Shown: positions 25,403 through 34,736 of the stretch, in pieces
Position numbering within the stretch: position 1 is the first letter of the stretch
How the letters are laid out: each line of letters opens with the position of its first letter
Assembly: GCA_964443075.1 (NCBI GenBank)
Contig: CAYUCB010000002.1
Span: 1-64,000, forward strand
Reading direction: 5' to 3'
DNA length: 64,000 bases
Origin: DSQQ01 sp964443075
GTDB lineage: Bacteria; Chloroflexota; Anaerolineae; 4572-78; J111
Position numbers and translations under genes: made by a program
The notes under the pieces: model-generated
What the model was told of the DNA's origin: nothing
The model's input: the letters and a program-made list of their open reading frames with translations, nothing else
Database searches by the model: none

Positions 25403-27709
25403 TTACTTAGATGCAGGCGCAGGGGCAGTGGTGACCACTGAACTAGCTTCATGTTTGCTTTGCCAAACCGACCACACAAAAGCGGCAACCAACACCGCCA
25501 CCACCGCCCAGCCAACCATACCCAAGTCTTTATACTGCACCACTATCGGGGCGATGATAACCGAAACCAGGTTGACCACTTTAATCATCGGGTTCAAAGC
25601 CGGGCCGGCGGTGTCCTTTAGCGGGTCGCCGACGGTATCACCCACCACCGAAGCCTTGTGCCGTTCGGAGTTCTTGCCCAGGTTTTTGGCCGGGTCTTTG
25701 GGTTCGTCCTCAATCGTCTTTTTGGCATTATCCCAGGCCCCACCGGCGTTAGACATAAAGACCGCCAGCAATTGCCCCGACACAATGATACCCGCCAAAA
25801 AGCCGCCCAGCGCTTCAACTTGAAATACCAGGCCCACAATGATGGGCGCAACAATCACCATGACCGCCAGACTAATCAACTCTTTTTGCGCCGCCGCCGT
25901 AGAGATAGAGACGACACGAGCATAATCGGGCTTAATTTTGCCTTCCATCAGACCAGGGATTCTGAACTGGCGACGCACCTCACTCACAATTAACCCGGCT
26001 GCCCGGCTAACTGCCTTGATAGTAAAAGAGGAGAAGAGCCAGGGGAGAGCGCCACCCAGCAGCACCCCTACAAAAACTACTGGGTTAGAAACGCGAATTC
26101 CCATAGCCAGGGCCTCCGCATCAACCATGCTCACATCGGTAATGAAGGAGCCAAACAATGAAACCGCGGCAATCACCGCCGAGCCAATAGCGATACCTTT
26201 GGTGATGGCCTTGGTCGTGTTGCCTACTGCGTCCAAATCGGCCATAATCTGGCGAGCTTTAGCATCCAGACCGGCCATTTCGCCGATGCCGTTGGCGTTG
26301 TCGGCAATGGGACCAAAAGAGTCCATCGCCACGTTGTTGCCGGTTAAAGTCAACATACCAATACCGGCCAGCGCCACACTATACAGCACAAACGTTGTCT
26401 CTTCCAGGGGAGTTTGTCCGACACCGCCGTAGATAGTGGCCGCGGCCATAATCGTGGTCGCAATCACCAGAACGGCCCACACGCTTGACTCGTACCCTGA
26501 AGCCAACCCGGAGAGAATAGTCGTCGCCGGACCGCCATCGGTGCTTTGGCGAATTTCTTTTACCGGAGCGGATTCAGTTCCGGTAAAGTATTCGGTCAGA
26601 CGGTCAAGCACAATAGCTAAGATCACACCCAGAGTCACCGAAAGGAAAGGCCGCCACCAGCCGCCCGGCACATTTTGCATATAAAAGAAAGCCAAAATGC
26701 CAAACATGACCGCCGAAATGGCGGCTGAGATTAAAAAGCTGCGGAAGATAGCATTCATCGCATCGGAAGCGTGGCCTTCTTTACCGGCCTTCACCGTGTA
26801 GGTACTGATAATGGAAGAGAGTACCCCAATACCACGCACCAACAGCGGGAAGACAATCCATTCCAGGTTGCCGGTCATCCGTGACAGGGCAATACCCAAA
26901 ATCAAAGCAGAAACGATCGTTACTTCGTAGCTCTCAAAGATGTCGGCGGCCATACCGGCGCAGTCGCCCACGTTGTCGCCCACCAGGTCGGCAATCACAG
27001 CGGCGTTGCGCGGATCGTCTTCTTCCAGGCCGGCTTCTACCTTACCTACCAGGTCGGCCCCCACATCAGCCGCTTTGGTAAAAATACCACCGCCTACCCG
27101 CATAAACAAAGCCAGCAGTGTGCCACCAAAGGCAAAGCCCAACAAGGCGTCAGGCGCGGCCCTACCAAAAATGATAAAAATCATCGTGCCGCCTAGCAAG
27201 CCCAACCCGTCGGTAAGCATCCCGGTGATGGTACCGGCACGGTAAGCAATCCGCAAGGCCTCGCCAAAGCTGGTGCGGGCCGCGCTCGCCACCCGCACGT
27301 TGGCTTCAACGGCCATCCGCATCCCTACCTGACCAACTATGAGCGAGAAAGTAGCTCCCAATAAAAAGGCAAAAGCCCGCCCCAGAGCTATAACCATGGT
27401 GACATTAGCATCTTTGCCAAACATGGCAGCTACTTCTTCAACCGCTTCAATGGAGGGGGTAACAATCCAGGCGCTAAAGAACAAGGCCACCGTTAAGATA
27501 CCAATGAACGGTAAAATGGTTTTAAGCTGGCGGGTCAAATAAGCGTCTGCCCCTATTTTGATTGCCCCCCAAACTTCTTGCATTTCCGGCGTGCCCTTAT
27601 CCTCACGCAGAATTTGGCGTCGCAAGAACGCAGCATAGGCCAGACCCAAAATGGCTATACCCAATACAGCCCAGATGGCGTAAGTTTCAAAGGTAGTCAT
27701 GCCATGCAT
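25403..27709 (-). CDS. hppA: Membrane H+-translocating pyrophosphatase
   Basis: 768 residues with about 16 membrane helices. It hydrolyses pyrophosphate and pumps ions out of the cytoplasm. Active-site motifs are DVGADLVGKVEAGLEEDDPRN, DLVGDNVGDCAGMAADIFE, GPIADNANGIGEMAGLD and VVGDTVGDPLKDTAGPALN. The determinant segment reads GNTTKAITKG: Lys at this position marks the K+-independent subfamily, whose members pump H+. ATG 27709 is followed by an alternative at 27700. The gene has an unusually long leader of about 560 bases with hairpins and its own promoter upstream. Confidence 0.95.
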   Translation of the reverse strand: MHGMTTFETYAIWAVLGIAILGLAYAAFLRRQILREDKGTPEMQEVWGAIKIGADAYLTRQLKTILPFIGILTVALFFSAWIVTPSIEAVEEVAAMFGKDANVTMVIALGRAFAFLLGATFSLIVGQVGMRMAVEANVRVASAARTSFGEALRIAYRAGTITGMLTDGLGLLGGTMIFIIFGRAAPDALLGFAFGGTLLALFMRVGGGIFTKAADVGADLVGKVEAGLEEDDPRNAAVIADLVGDNVGDCAGMAADIFESYEVTIVSALILGIALSRMTGNLEWIVFPLLVRGIGVLSSIISTYTVKAGKEGHASDAMNAIFRSFLISAAISAVMFGILAFFYMQNVPGGWWRPFLSVTLGVILAIVLDRLTEYFTGTESAPVKEIRQSTDGGPATTILSGLASGYESSVWAVLVIATTIMAAATIYGGVGQTPLEETTFVLYSVALAGIGMLTLTGNNVAMDSFGPIADNANGIGEMAGLDAKARQIMADLDAVGNTTKAITKGIAIGSAVIAAVSLFGSFITDVSMVDAEALAMGIRVSNPVVFVGVLLGGALPWLFSSFTIKAVSRAAGLIVSEVRRQFRIPGLMEGKIKPDYARVVSISTAAAQKELISLAVMVIVAPIIVGLVFQVEALGGFLAGIIVSGQLLAVFMSNAGGAWDNAKKTIEDEPKDPAKNLGKNSERHKASVVGDTVGDPLKDTAGPALNPMIKVVNLVSVIIAPIVVQYKDLGMVGWAVVAVLVAAFVWSVWQSKHEASSVVTTAPAPASK

Positions 27710-28260
27710 AAGTTATTCATCCTTTTAACAATAAGATATAAGATATAAGGTTTTGTTATTAAGTTATTTATTTAGAATTGAGCTTAGTCCATACCCATCG
27801 GTTAACCACAATCGCGTCCCCCTGGATAACAAAAATGCGCCTCTGGCTAATAAAGCTTACCTGGTAAAACCCTGGCAAGCTAAATAGCTTTTCCCGGCCC
27901 GATAATTTTTAGGTCTACCTCATCCTTAGATAGACCACTGTCGGAGCCTGGAATGTTCGGCGCATTGGTATCACTATCCTGCACGCCATCTTAATTGGCC
28001 CATCCGGATAGATTATTATCATCATTACGAGAGCAAAAAGCCAAAAACGATGAAGCCTCCCTAAAAAATTTGACTCTGCTCTACAACGCTACTGGGGTAA
28101 TCCGGGGCAGTGGCTTGCCCATCCGTCGCTCTTGACGGATGCAACAGCTACATAGCTGCTGCTTAAATATGATTGTTAAGTATTATGCTCATTTAACTTG
28201 ACCCGGTTAAACCAGGTCATCTTACAACCAGAACCACCTCCTTTAATATATAGATTGTAC
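27710..28260 (-). other. Long hppA leader with three hairpins, no gene seen
   Basis: No credible reading frame. On the minus strand, going toward hppA, come a GACCTGG/CCGGGTC stem (28200-28218), a GCAGCAGCTA/TAGCTGTTGC stem with one wobble (28141-28162) and a perfect 8-bp CATCCGTC/GACGGATG stem (28120-28141). The first is preceded by AAAGGAGGTGG, which looks like a ribosome site for a tiny ORF (MTWFNRVKLNEHNT). I could not match it to the fluoride or another riboswitch. Confidence 0.4.
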
Positions 28261-28275
28261 ATTTTTGTCCAGGTC

Positions 28276-28304
28276 ACATTATCACAGTTCAACTTATTTG
28301 TCAA
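28276..28304 (-). promoter_or_regulatory. Probable promoter of hppA
   Basis: On the minus strand TTGACA (28299-28304) is followed after 17 bases by TAATGT, or after 15 by GATAAT within TGTGATAAT, an extended -10-like sequence. It lies between the terminator of the upstream gene and the structured leader. Confidence 0.5.
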
Positions 28305-28370
28305 ACTTATGTTTTTTGCCGATATTTTTAAGAATTATTGATTATGAATCACCTACACCGGTTTAATTTT

Positions 28371-28402
28371 ATAAATAAAAGAGACCCATTGGTTGAGTCT
28401 CT
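28371..28402 (-). terminator. Terminator of the small coiled-coil gene
   Basis: On the minus strand AGAGACTCAACCAATGGGTC closes as AGAGAC/GTCTCT with an inner pair and is followed by TTTTATTTAT. It lies 15 bases after the stop. Confidence 0.65.
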
Positions 28403-28416
28403 GTAATACACCGGTA

Positions 28417-28695
28417 TTAATTTATCTGATGCGCATTTTCCAAATCATTGATTCGCTGGGTTAAAAGCTGTACCTGTTGGCGCAATACGGCCACTTCATC
28501 AAGAGTGGTGGGCGGAGATAACTGCGCCGGGTTAAAATGTACCACAGATATTTGCTCTGTCACCCCATTTAGCCCTTCTTGGAAGGCCTCAAGTTGTTTA
28601 AGGTTATAATCCAGAGTATTAAAAACCATTTCGGCGAAACTTTGCGTAAGTTGCTCTAAAAACTTAAACCCCACCTGGGGTGATACTTGATACAT
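28417..28695 (-). CDS. Small helical protein with C-terminal coiled coil
   Basis: 92 residues from ATG 28695, fixed by an excellent AAGGAGGT 7 bases upstream. The first half (GFKFLEQLTQSFAEMVFNTLDYNLKQLEAFQEGL) is an amphipathic helix. After a Pro-containing linker, DEVAVLRQQVQLLTQRINDLENA is a short leucine-zipper-like coiled coil. This resembles phasins or PHA-granule accessory proteins in layout, but no PHA synthase is nearby and the call is only a comparison. It has its own strong ribosome site and terminator, so it is probably a well-expressed monocistronic gene. Confidence 0.7.
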   Translation of the reverse strand: MYQVSPQVGFKFLEQLTQSFAEMVFNTLDYNLKQLEAFQEGLNGVTEQISVVHFNPAQLSPPTTLDEVAVLRQQVQLLTQRINDLENAHQIN

Positions 28696-28823
28696 TACGT
28701 TGTACCTCCTTGTAACCACGTATGATCCTCAAGAATAATAAGTCGGAGTGTATTATAACAAAATTTAGTTACAACTGAGTTGCAAAAAGATGGGGAGAGG
28801 GAAGATAGAGGATAAACAGTTAT

Positions 28824-31016
28824 TCAGTTATCCACTTCTTTAGCTGGCCGGTTTACTGGTTTGATGCTGGCTTCATCCCTTAAACCATTAAACGCGGCCC
28901 TGGCTTCGGCCAGGGTGCTGGTATCCGGCGCTTCGGGGCGATAAGCGGCAATCTCGACGGCGTGAGTGAGCCGGGCCAGGGCGGGAAAGCGGCTCAGGCT
29001 GGCCGCGTATTCGTCCAGGGTTTCCCAGGCTTCTCGCTTGCGGAATTTACGCCGGGCTAACAGCCTAATTCCTTGCTCATACAACTTTAAGATCATCAGG
29101 CGAGTCTGGTTTGGGGGCATCAGGCTATAAGATTGACCCGATGACCTACCCCATCTCGGCTTGAGCCAACGCCACAAATAATAAAATAAAACCAGCCAGC
29201 CACCGACAAGGGCCATCAACCCCAAAAACGGGGCTACAGCCACCACCCCGGCCACTCCACCCGAAACCAGGTCGGCTACCGGCAGTTCGATGCCTAAAAA
29301 TTCAGCGCCGCTAAAAATCCAGGTTTGCACCGGGGTGGGGTAGGGCTGCGGCGTCCAGCCGGGGGTAGGGTCAAATGGCACCCAGCCATAAGCGGGAAAG
29401 TAAACCTCGGCCCAGGAGTGAGCGTGGTTAAGCCGCACCTCGTAATAACCGGTCAAAGGGTTATAATCGCCAGAGCCGTAACCGGTGACCAGCCGGGCCG
29501 GAATACCCAGCGACCGGGCCATCACCACCAGAGCGGTGGCATATTGTTCGCACACCCCTTCTTTATCCTCAAACAAAAAGGTGTCTACTACTTCTGCGCC
29601 GGGTGGGTGGGGCGGAGGGAAGAAGTTATAAGGGTAAGTGGTCAGCAGGTGGTTAGTCAGCGCCATCACTTTATCGTAATTGTTAGCGTGGGGAGCAGTC
29701 AAATTAAGGGCCAATTGTTTGACCCGCTCCGAAATGTTAGCGGGCAATTGCCGGTAACGGGGGACAATTTCCGGCGGGTAAGTTGTCCCGGCCTGGCGCA
29801 GTTTGTCCGGGTCAAAATCGGGCCGGTAAGAAACCACACTATAGGTCATCCCCGGTTTGAGCGTATCCGGCAGGCGAATGGCGTCGCCGGAATCAATGCT
29901 GGCGGTTTCGGCCACAATATACAATTCTGCCGGGCGATAGGCGGCAAAAATCAGGTTGGGTTGTTCGCGCACGATGGTAAAGGATTGCACAATTTGCTGC
30001 TCGGCGGACGAGGGAGCGGCAACGGCCAGCACGGGCGAGCCGAGGGGCGGGTCAATTTGAAAGTAGACCCCCTGGCGGCGGGGTAAGGGGGTCAGGCTGG
30101 GGTCGCTCTGCTGCCAGCTATCGCCGGTATAAAAATCAAAGCTGTGACTGCGCCAATAACTGCGGCTGGGACTGCGCACATACATCACGATCTCATCGCT
30201 CAAGCCGCCGCGATAGCGCAAATCCAGGGTCGAATCGAAGCCGTAAAAATAGTCGCCGGTGTCATTGCTCCAACCGTTAACCTGTACCAATGGCAAGCCA
30301 GGGTTAATCACCTGCGCTTTAATGCCGCCGCGCAAGGGGATATTGATACTAAACGGCGGCACAATGGGGCGGCCGGCAAAGCGGGGAGTAAAGAGAAAGG
30401 CGACACACAGGGCCAGCAGCGCCGCCAGGCCAAAACTCAGGCCGAACCAAAATAGCCGCCAGCGGTGGCGAGTCTGCCCGGCCAGGGCAGATGTAGGTTT
30501 TAAACGGGCGGCTTTAGCGGCATCTTCAGCTTCGGCGGTGTAAAAAACAGCCAGCACCAGCCCGGCAAAAAGGATAAGGTACAACCCTAACTCGGCGGTG
30601 CGGCTGAGCGAGGCGGCAATATACAGATTTGCCAGGCTGATGAACAGGGTATTAAACAGGCTGCGGCGGTAACGCAGGTCAAAACTGGTGATGGCCTGAG
30701 TAAAAATGGCAAATTGCGCTTGGGGCAGAGTAGCTCCGGCAACCAGGCCCACACACAGCCACAGCAAGGCCAGGTGAATGGCGGCAAATATGAACCAGCG
30801 CACCAGCCGGCCGCCGCCGTTCCGGTAGCGATAACTATACCAATGGCCCAGGCCTATGCCGACTGCCGCCAGCAGCACCGGCAGTCCCAACGGGGCCACT
30901 CGTACCAGGGCCAGCAGCGGGATTAACATGGCCGCCAACACCAACCCCCGCAGCCGCAGCGACGGTTCGGGGAAGGTATTTGCCGGAAATAGTTTTTGTT
31001 TGAGCAGGGTTAGCAT
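28824..31016 (-). CDS. Transglutaminase-like membrane protein (TgpA type)
   Basis: 730 residues. Residues 1-200 hold about six membrane helices (DUF3488-like). A periplasmic/external region follows with the transglutaminase core near 470-555: DKEGVCEQYATALVVMARSLGIPARLVTGY (catalytic Cys), NHAHSWAEVYF (His) and GWVPFDPTPGW (Asp). A last membrane helix (VAVAPFLGLMALVGGWLVLFYYLW) and a C-terminal DUF4129-like cytoplasmic tail complete the known TgpA layout. It starts 3 bases after the DUF58 stop, in the common MoxR-DUF58-transglutaminase operon. Confidence 0.9.
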   Translation of the reverse strand: MLTLLKQKLFPANTFPEPSLRLRGLVLAAMLIPLLALVRVAPLGLPVLLAAVGIGLGHWYSYRYRNGGGRLVRWFIFAAIHLALLWLCVGLVAGATLPQAQFAIFTQAITSFDLRYRRSLFNTLFISLANLYIAASLSRTAELGLYLILFAGLVLAVFYTAEAEDAAKAARLKPTSALAGQTRHRWRLFWFGLSFGLAALLALCVAFLFTPRFAGRPIVPPFSINIPLRGGIKAQVINPGLPLVQVNGWSNDTGDYFYGFDSTLDLRYRGGLSDEIVMYVRSPSRSYWRSHSFDFYTGDSWQQSDPSLTPLPRRQGVYFQIDPPLGSPVLAVAAPSSAEQQIVQSFTIVREQPNLIFAAYRPAELYIVAETASIDSGDAIRLPDTLKPGMTYSVVSYRPDFDPDKLRQAGTTYPPEIVPRYRQLPANISERVKQLALNLTAPHANNYDKVMALTNHLLTTYPYNFFPPPHPPGAEVVDTFLFEDKEGVCEQYATALVVMARSLGIPARLVTGYGSGDYNPLTGYYEVRLNHAHSWAEVYFPAYGWVPFDPTPGWTPQPYPTPVQTWIFSGAEFLGIELPVADLVSGGVAGVVAVAPFLGLMALVGGWLVLFYYLWRWLKPRWGRSSGQSYSLMPPNQTRLMILKLYEQGIRLLARRKFRKREAWETLDEYAASLSRFPALARLTHAVEIAAYRPEAPDTSTLAEARAAFNGLRDEASIKPVNRPAKEVDN

Positions 31017-31019
31017 AGG

Positions 31020-32258
31020 CTATAATCTATCCAACACCTCAACCCAGTTGTAGGGGCTGACCGCTTTAACCTCCAGCCCACTCACCGCAGCCAGCGGGAA
31101 GAGCGCCCCATCGGGGGTGATAAAGAGGGCCAGGGCACGGCGGCTTCGCCGGGGCAGGGTGAGCAGAGCGCGAAACGTCGTCTCGTCCGGGCGGCTAATC
31201 AGCGCCACCACGTAACTTGTTCCGGTCAGGCTATTTAATACATGCGAGAGCGGCTCCTGACCATCGTTTTCTACTTTGGCCAGGTAGGTAAGAATGGCCC
31301 ACCAACTTAAGGGCGTAGCCGGGGGGGTCCATTTTTTGCTGGAGCCAGCCAGATAGAAGGGCATTTTTTGCCGGATGGCATAGTAGCCCAAACTGGCGGC
31401 AATCCGCACGGCGGTTTCAAAGGTGGAATATTTGCCTTCACCTACATTGCTGCCGGTAGATAAATCTAACACGACGGTGAGGGTGGGTTGGTCTTCATCA
31501 CTAAATTCCTTAACCACCAGACGCCCGGCCCGGGCGGTGCTGCGCCAATGCACCTGCCGCAGCGAGTCGCCGGGGCGATACTCGCGCGTGCCAATGACCT
31601 GCGTGCCCAAGCCAACTCGCACGGTTTGCCGTTCGGCCCACTCGCTTTTTTCAAAGGCGCGCAGCCGTTTGAGCGGCCGGTAAGCAGGGTAAATCAGGGC
31701 TGAGGTAGGCGCAGACAGGGTGCGCCGGGTGCGAAACAGCCCAAACGGGCCACGAGAGTACAGGGGTAGCGAGTCAAAATGGTATAAACCGCGCCGGTCG
31801 CACACTGTTTGGTAAGTTAAATGGCTAGTTTGGCCCTTAAATAGAGCAGGGATGAAAAAAGACTGACGCCGGTCATCCGCCGGGGCCAGGGGACAGTGTT
31901 CCAGGCCGCTCACCATCAAGGCCGGCCGCCAGCCGCGATGTTCAAAGCGCAGACTGATTTCAATAAGGTCATCTTCGTGAAAGGTGGGGGGAGACAGGTC
32001 AGGTTCAGCTGACTCAAGCCCAACTTCGATGGGTTTGAGAAGCGCTTCAGGGCTTTTAGAGCCATCCGCCGCCGGGTGACCCAAAAGGCGCTGCCCCTGG
32101 ATAGGCTTGAGCATCCGCCAGGAGTAGAGGGCCGCCACGCCTAACAACGCCACCAGGCCATCGGTGATAAGGTAAACCCAGCCCACCTGGGTTTGGTTGG
32201 CTAAAAAGTAGAGGATAAGGGCCACCATGAACAAGGCCCAGGCTCGCCGGGTAGGCAT
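31020..32258 (-). CDS. DUF58 domain protein
   Basis: 412 residues. Two N-terminal hydrophobic stretches (WALFMVALILYFLANQ, VYLITDGLVALLGVAALY) anchor it. The DUF58 signature is GTREYRPGDSLRQVHWRSTARAGRLVVKEF near residue 220, followed by a degenerate vWA-like part (TLTVVLDLSTG). DUF58 proteins accompany MoxR ATPases and are thought to be remodelling partners or adaptors. Co-transcribed with the transglutaminase gene. Confidence 0.88.
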   Translation of the reverse strand: MPTRRAWALFMVALILYFLANQTQVGWVYLITDGLVALLGVAALYSWRMLKPIQGQRLLGHPAADGSKSPEALLKPIEVGLESAEPDLSPPTFHEDDLIEISLRFEHRGWRPALMVSGLEHCPLAPADDRRQSFFIPALFKGQTSHLTYQTVCDRRGLYHFDSLPLYSRGPFGLFRTRRTLSAPTSALIYPAYRPLKRLRAFEKSEWAERQTVRVGLGTQVIGTREYRPGDSLRQVHWRSTARAGRLVVKEFSDEDQPTLTVVLDLSTGSNVGEGKYSTFETAVRIAASLGYYAIRQKMPFYLAGSSKKWTPPATPLSWWAILTYLAKVENDGQEPLSHVLNSLTGTSYVVALISRPDETTFRALLTLPRRSRRALALFITPDGALFPLAAVSGLEVKAVSPYNWVEVLDRL

Positions 32259-32411
32259 TCTGTTTCCTTATAAATATACAGAAAAGTTTTTTCCTGAAAT
32301 CAGGTAGCAAAGTAGCAAGTAACACACCCCTTTGGGTACGCTGAAGGGCGGCCTGCTACATGCTACCTTGTTACTTTGCTTCTGGTGAAAACTTTTCCAG
32401 AGGATTGTATT
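32259..32411. repeat. Hairpin between moxR and the DUF58 gene
   Basis: AGCAAAGTAGCAAG (from about 32308) pairs imperfectly with CTTGTTACTTTGCT (ending about 32381). The 153-base gap has no gene. It may split the operon or modulate the downstream genes. Confidence 0.4.
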
Positions 32412-33395
32412 TTATACCGGGATGGCAATAGTTTTTAGAATCGTTTCCACAATCTGGTGGGCCGACTCGCCAGAACGCTCGTGGGTGATGAGCCGGTGGG
32501 CCAAGACGCTCCCGGCTACAGTTTTGATGTCGTCGGGAGTCACAAAGCTGCGGTGATTGAGTAAGGCCATTGCCTGGGCCGCCCGCTGTAAGGCCACGCC
32601 GCCACGCGGGCTGACCCCCAGCAGTACATCGGGATGATTACGGGTAGCGGTTAAAAGGTGGACGATATATTCTTTAAGGGGCCGCACAACACTCATACTT
32701 TGAACCAATTCCTGCAAAGCCAACACGTCAACCGGAGAAAGAACGGCCGGCAGGTGGGTCAATGGGTCTTCCTGTTGTTCCCGTTCCAAAATGAGCACCT
32801 CGTCGTTAAAATGGGGGTAGCCCAGGCTGAGAGAGATGAGAAAACGGTCGAGCTGGGCTTCGGGCAGGGGGAAGGTGCCGGCGGTTTCAACCGGGTTTTG
32901 GGTGGCGATGAGAAAAAACGGTTCTTCCAGTTGGTAGCGTTGGCCGTCTACCGTTACCTGGCGCTCGGCCATGCTTTCCAGCAGGCTGGATTGGGTGCGG
33001 GGGGTGGCCCGGTTAATTTCATCCACCAGTACAAACTGGGCAAAGAGTGGGCCGGGCATAAAAACAAATTGCTGCTCTTTTTGGTTGTAGATGGACACGC
33101 CGGTGATGTCGCTGGGCAGTAAATCGGGGGTGCATTGCACCCGCTTAAAACTGGCGCTGATGGATTTGGCCAGGGCTTTGGCGACCAAAGTTTTGCCCAC
33201 GCCGGGCACATCTTCCAGGAGCAGATGGCCGCGCCCCAACAGGGCGGTTAAGATGAGTTTGAGGGTTTGGGGCTGCACTACCGCCGCCTGATTGACGTTG
33301 GCTTGCAGCCGGTCAATGATCTGGCCGGCCTGGGTCAGAGTGACGGCCGGGGTGGGTGGCAAAGGGTAAGGCAGCGTTGGTTTGAGGGTATTCAT
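32412..33395 (-). CDS. MoxR-family AAA+ ATPase
   Basis: 327 residues. Walker A EDVPGVGKTLVAKAL is at about 65-80, Walker B FVLVDEINRA about 128, sensor 1 LIATQNPVETAGTFPLPEAQLDRFL and the arginine finger region follow, and the C-terminal lid contains SPRGGVALQRAAQAMALLNHRSFVTPDD. MoxR proteins act as chaperone-like ATPases with vWA/DUF58 partners. ATG 33395 is used since the longer frame begins with TTG and low-complexity sequence. It precedes the DUF58 and transglutaminase genes, and a deoxynucleoside kinase lies 60 bases upstream. Confidence 0.93.
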   Translation of the reverse strand: MNTLKPTLPYPLPPTPAVTLTQAGQIIDRLQANVNQAAVVQPQTLKLILTALLGRGHLLLEDVPGVGKTLVAKALAKSISASFKRVQCTPDLLPSDITGVSIYNQKEQQFVFMPGPLFAQFVLVDEINRATPRTQSSLLESMAERQVTVDGQRYQLEEPFFLIATQNPVETAGTFPLPEAQLDRFLISLSLGYPHFNDEVLILEREQQEDPLTHLPAVLSPVDVLALQELVQSMSVVRPLKEYIVHLLTATRNHPDVLLGVSPRGGVALQRAAQAMALLNHRSFVTPDDIKTVAGSVLAHRLITHERSGESAHQIVETILKTIAIPV

Positions 33396-33455
33396 GGCTG
33401 AAATTATAGATTTGAGAGTCAGCCCCGCCAAATTTTGGTTAAAGATTGCGGCCGG

Positions 33456-34091
33456 TTAACGATACCATTTTTCTTTAGCGGTCAGGTTATCCAGAATACG
33501 TTGTTTAATCGAGATAAAATCTGGCTCAAACCGCACAAAATCAAGATTATCGGTGGGGATGGTGAGCAGGGGGCAGAGGGTAAAATCTTCGCTCCAGGCG
33601 TTGTAGAGTTCATTCAACTGCTGAAGGTAAAGGGGGGAAACTTCGCGCTCAAAATCGCGGCCCCGGCGATGGATGCGCTCAATGAGGGTGGGCACGCTGG
33701 CTTTGAGGTAAACAATCAGGTCAGGGTAGGGTAGCAGCTGGCTAAACTCCTCATACAGGCTGCGATAAACCTGATAATCGCGCGGCAGCATACTCCCTCG
33801 CTGATACAGGTTTGCGGCAAAAATTTCGGCATCTTCGTAAATACTGCGGTCTTGCACCACCGCCTGAGGGTGGGAAAGAATTTCGCGCTGGCAGCGCAGC
33901 CGGCGCGAGAGGAAAAATATCTGCGAGTGAAAGCTCCACTCGCGCATATTCTTGTAAAAATCCGTCAGGTAGGGGTTATCGTCAACCGCTTCATAAAAAG
34001 GAGTCCAGCCCAGGTGGTCGGCCAACAGGCGAGTCAGGGTGCTTTTACCCACGCCAATATTACCAGCAAGAGCAACCAGATATTTTGTCAT
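33456..34091 (-). CDS. Deoxynucleoside kinase
   Basis: 211 residues from ATG 34091, with AAAGGAG 5-6 bases upstream. P-loop ALAGNIGVGKSTLT (residues 7-20), the Glu of FYEAVDDNPYLTDFY, the DRS motif VVQDRSIYEDAEIFA and the Arg-rich lid LIERIHRRGRDFE are all as in deoxyadenosine/deoxyguanosine kinases. It phosphorylates deoxynucleosides for salvage. Nucleoside preference cannot be read safely. The open frame upstream to 34142 lies in repeat sequence. Confidence 0.9.
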   Translation of the reverse strand: MTKYLVALAGNIGVGKSTLTRLLADHLGWTPFYEAVDDNPYLTDFYKNMREWSFHSQIFFLSRRLRCQREILSHPQAVVQDRSIYEDAEIFAANLYQRGSMLPRDYQVYRSLYEEFSQLLPYPDLIVYLKASVPTLIERIHRRGRDFEREVSPLYLQQLNELYNAWSEDFTLCPLLTIPTDNLDFVRFEPDFISIKQRILDNLTAKEKWYR

Positions 34092-34096
34092 ACTAT

Positions 34097-34205
34097 CTCC
34101 TTTGGAAATAGCCCTCACCCCCCAAACCCCTTCTCCCCTCACCCCTTCGGGTGCGCCGAAGGGCGTGGGAGAGGGGGAGTCGCGTTAGCGACGGGGGTGA
34201 GGGAG
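34097..34205. repeat. CCCTCACCCC...GGGGGTGAGGG repeat
   Basis: CCCTCACCCC at the left and GGGGGTGAGGG at the right frame an inner GGTGCGCCGAAGGG and GTCGCGTTAGCGAC palindrome. This is a dispersed-repeat type common in environmental genomes. It sits directly upstream of the kinase ribosome site. Confidence 0.7.
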
Positions 34206-34445
34206 AATTTTCATCAGCGGTGGTGTACCGCAGGCGCGTAACGATTCCTTTGTAAATTAGGCCGTGCAATAAAGTATACAACAGATCGGTTACAAGACAG
34301 TTGCAGCATCACCCGCGTGGTTACAAGCCTAACTGCCTGCCGCATAAAAAACCGCCACAACGTCATTGTTGTAGCGGTTACACAGGACGGTCAGATACAT
34401 CACAGGGCAACCGTCGCCGTTTAAGATGATGGCAAAACAGATTAA

Positions 34446-34736
34446 TAGACTCAGTAGATCCAATTTTTACCCGTAGCAGACGCATCCCTATGCGTCTGCG
34501 GGCGGCATCCCTATGCGTCTGCGGGCGGCATCCCTATGCGTCTGCGGGCGGCATTCCTATGCTGGCCTACAGCAAATTTGGATCCACTGAGACTTGTTCC
34601 CCAAAAAAATTATTTTTTATGGAACACAGATGAACACAGATTTCACGGATTTTCTTTGATTTTTTGACTCAATCTGTGTTTATCTGTGCAATCTGTGTCC
34701 TAACTTTCTGCATCTCTTATTCAGGAACAACTCTAA
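34446..34736. repeat. Composite repeat region with 23-bp tandem units
   Basis: Three exact tandem copies of a 23-bp unit starting GCATCCCTATGCGTC occupy 34482-34550, with a partial fourth to 34562. Each unit contains its own short palindrome. The array is framed by an inverted repeat around 34449-34468 and 34569-34588 (GATCCAATTT with AAATTTGGATC). Further right, ACTTGTTCCCC (about 34589) and GGAACAACTCT (34725-34735) echo the ends of the MITE at 18022. Between them lie pairing CACAGAT...ATCTGTG blocks. No gene is seen from 34282 to 34732. Confidence 0.7.

Noticed and set aside
27710..28260. Fluoride riboswitch for hppA
   Set aside because: The short conserved fluoride-aptamer sequence is not found among the hairpins.
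34482..34562. Possible CRISPR array
   Set aside because: The 23-bp units are directly adjacent with no spacers and no cas gene is present.
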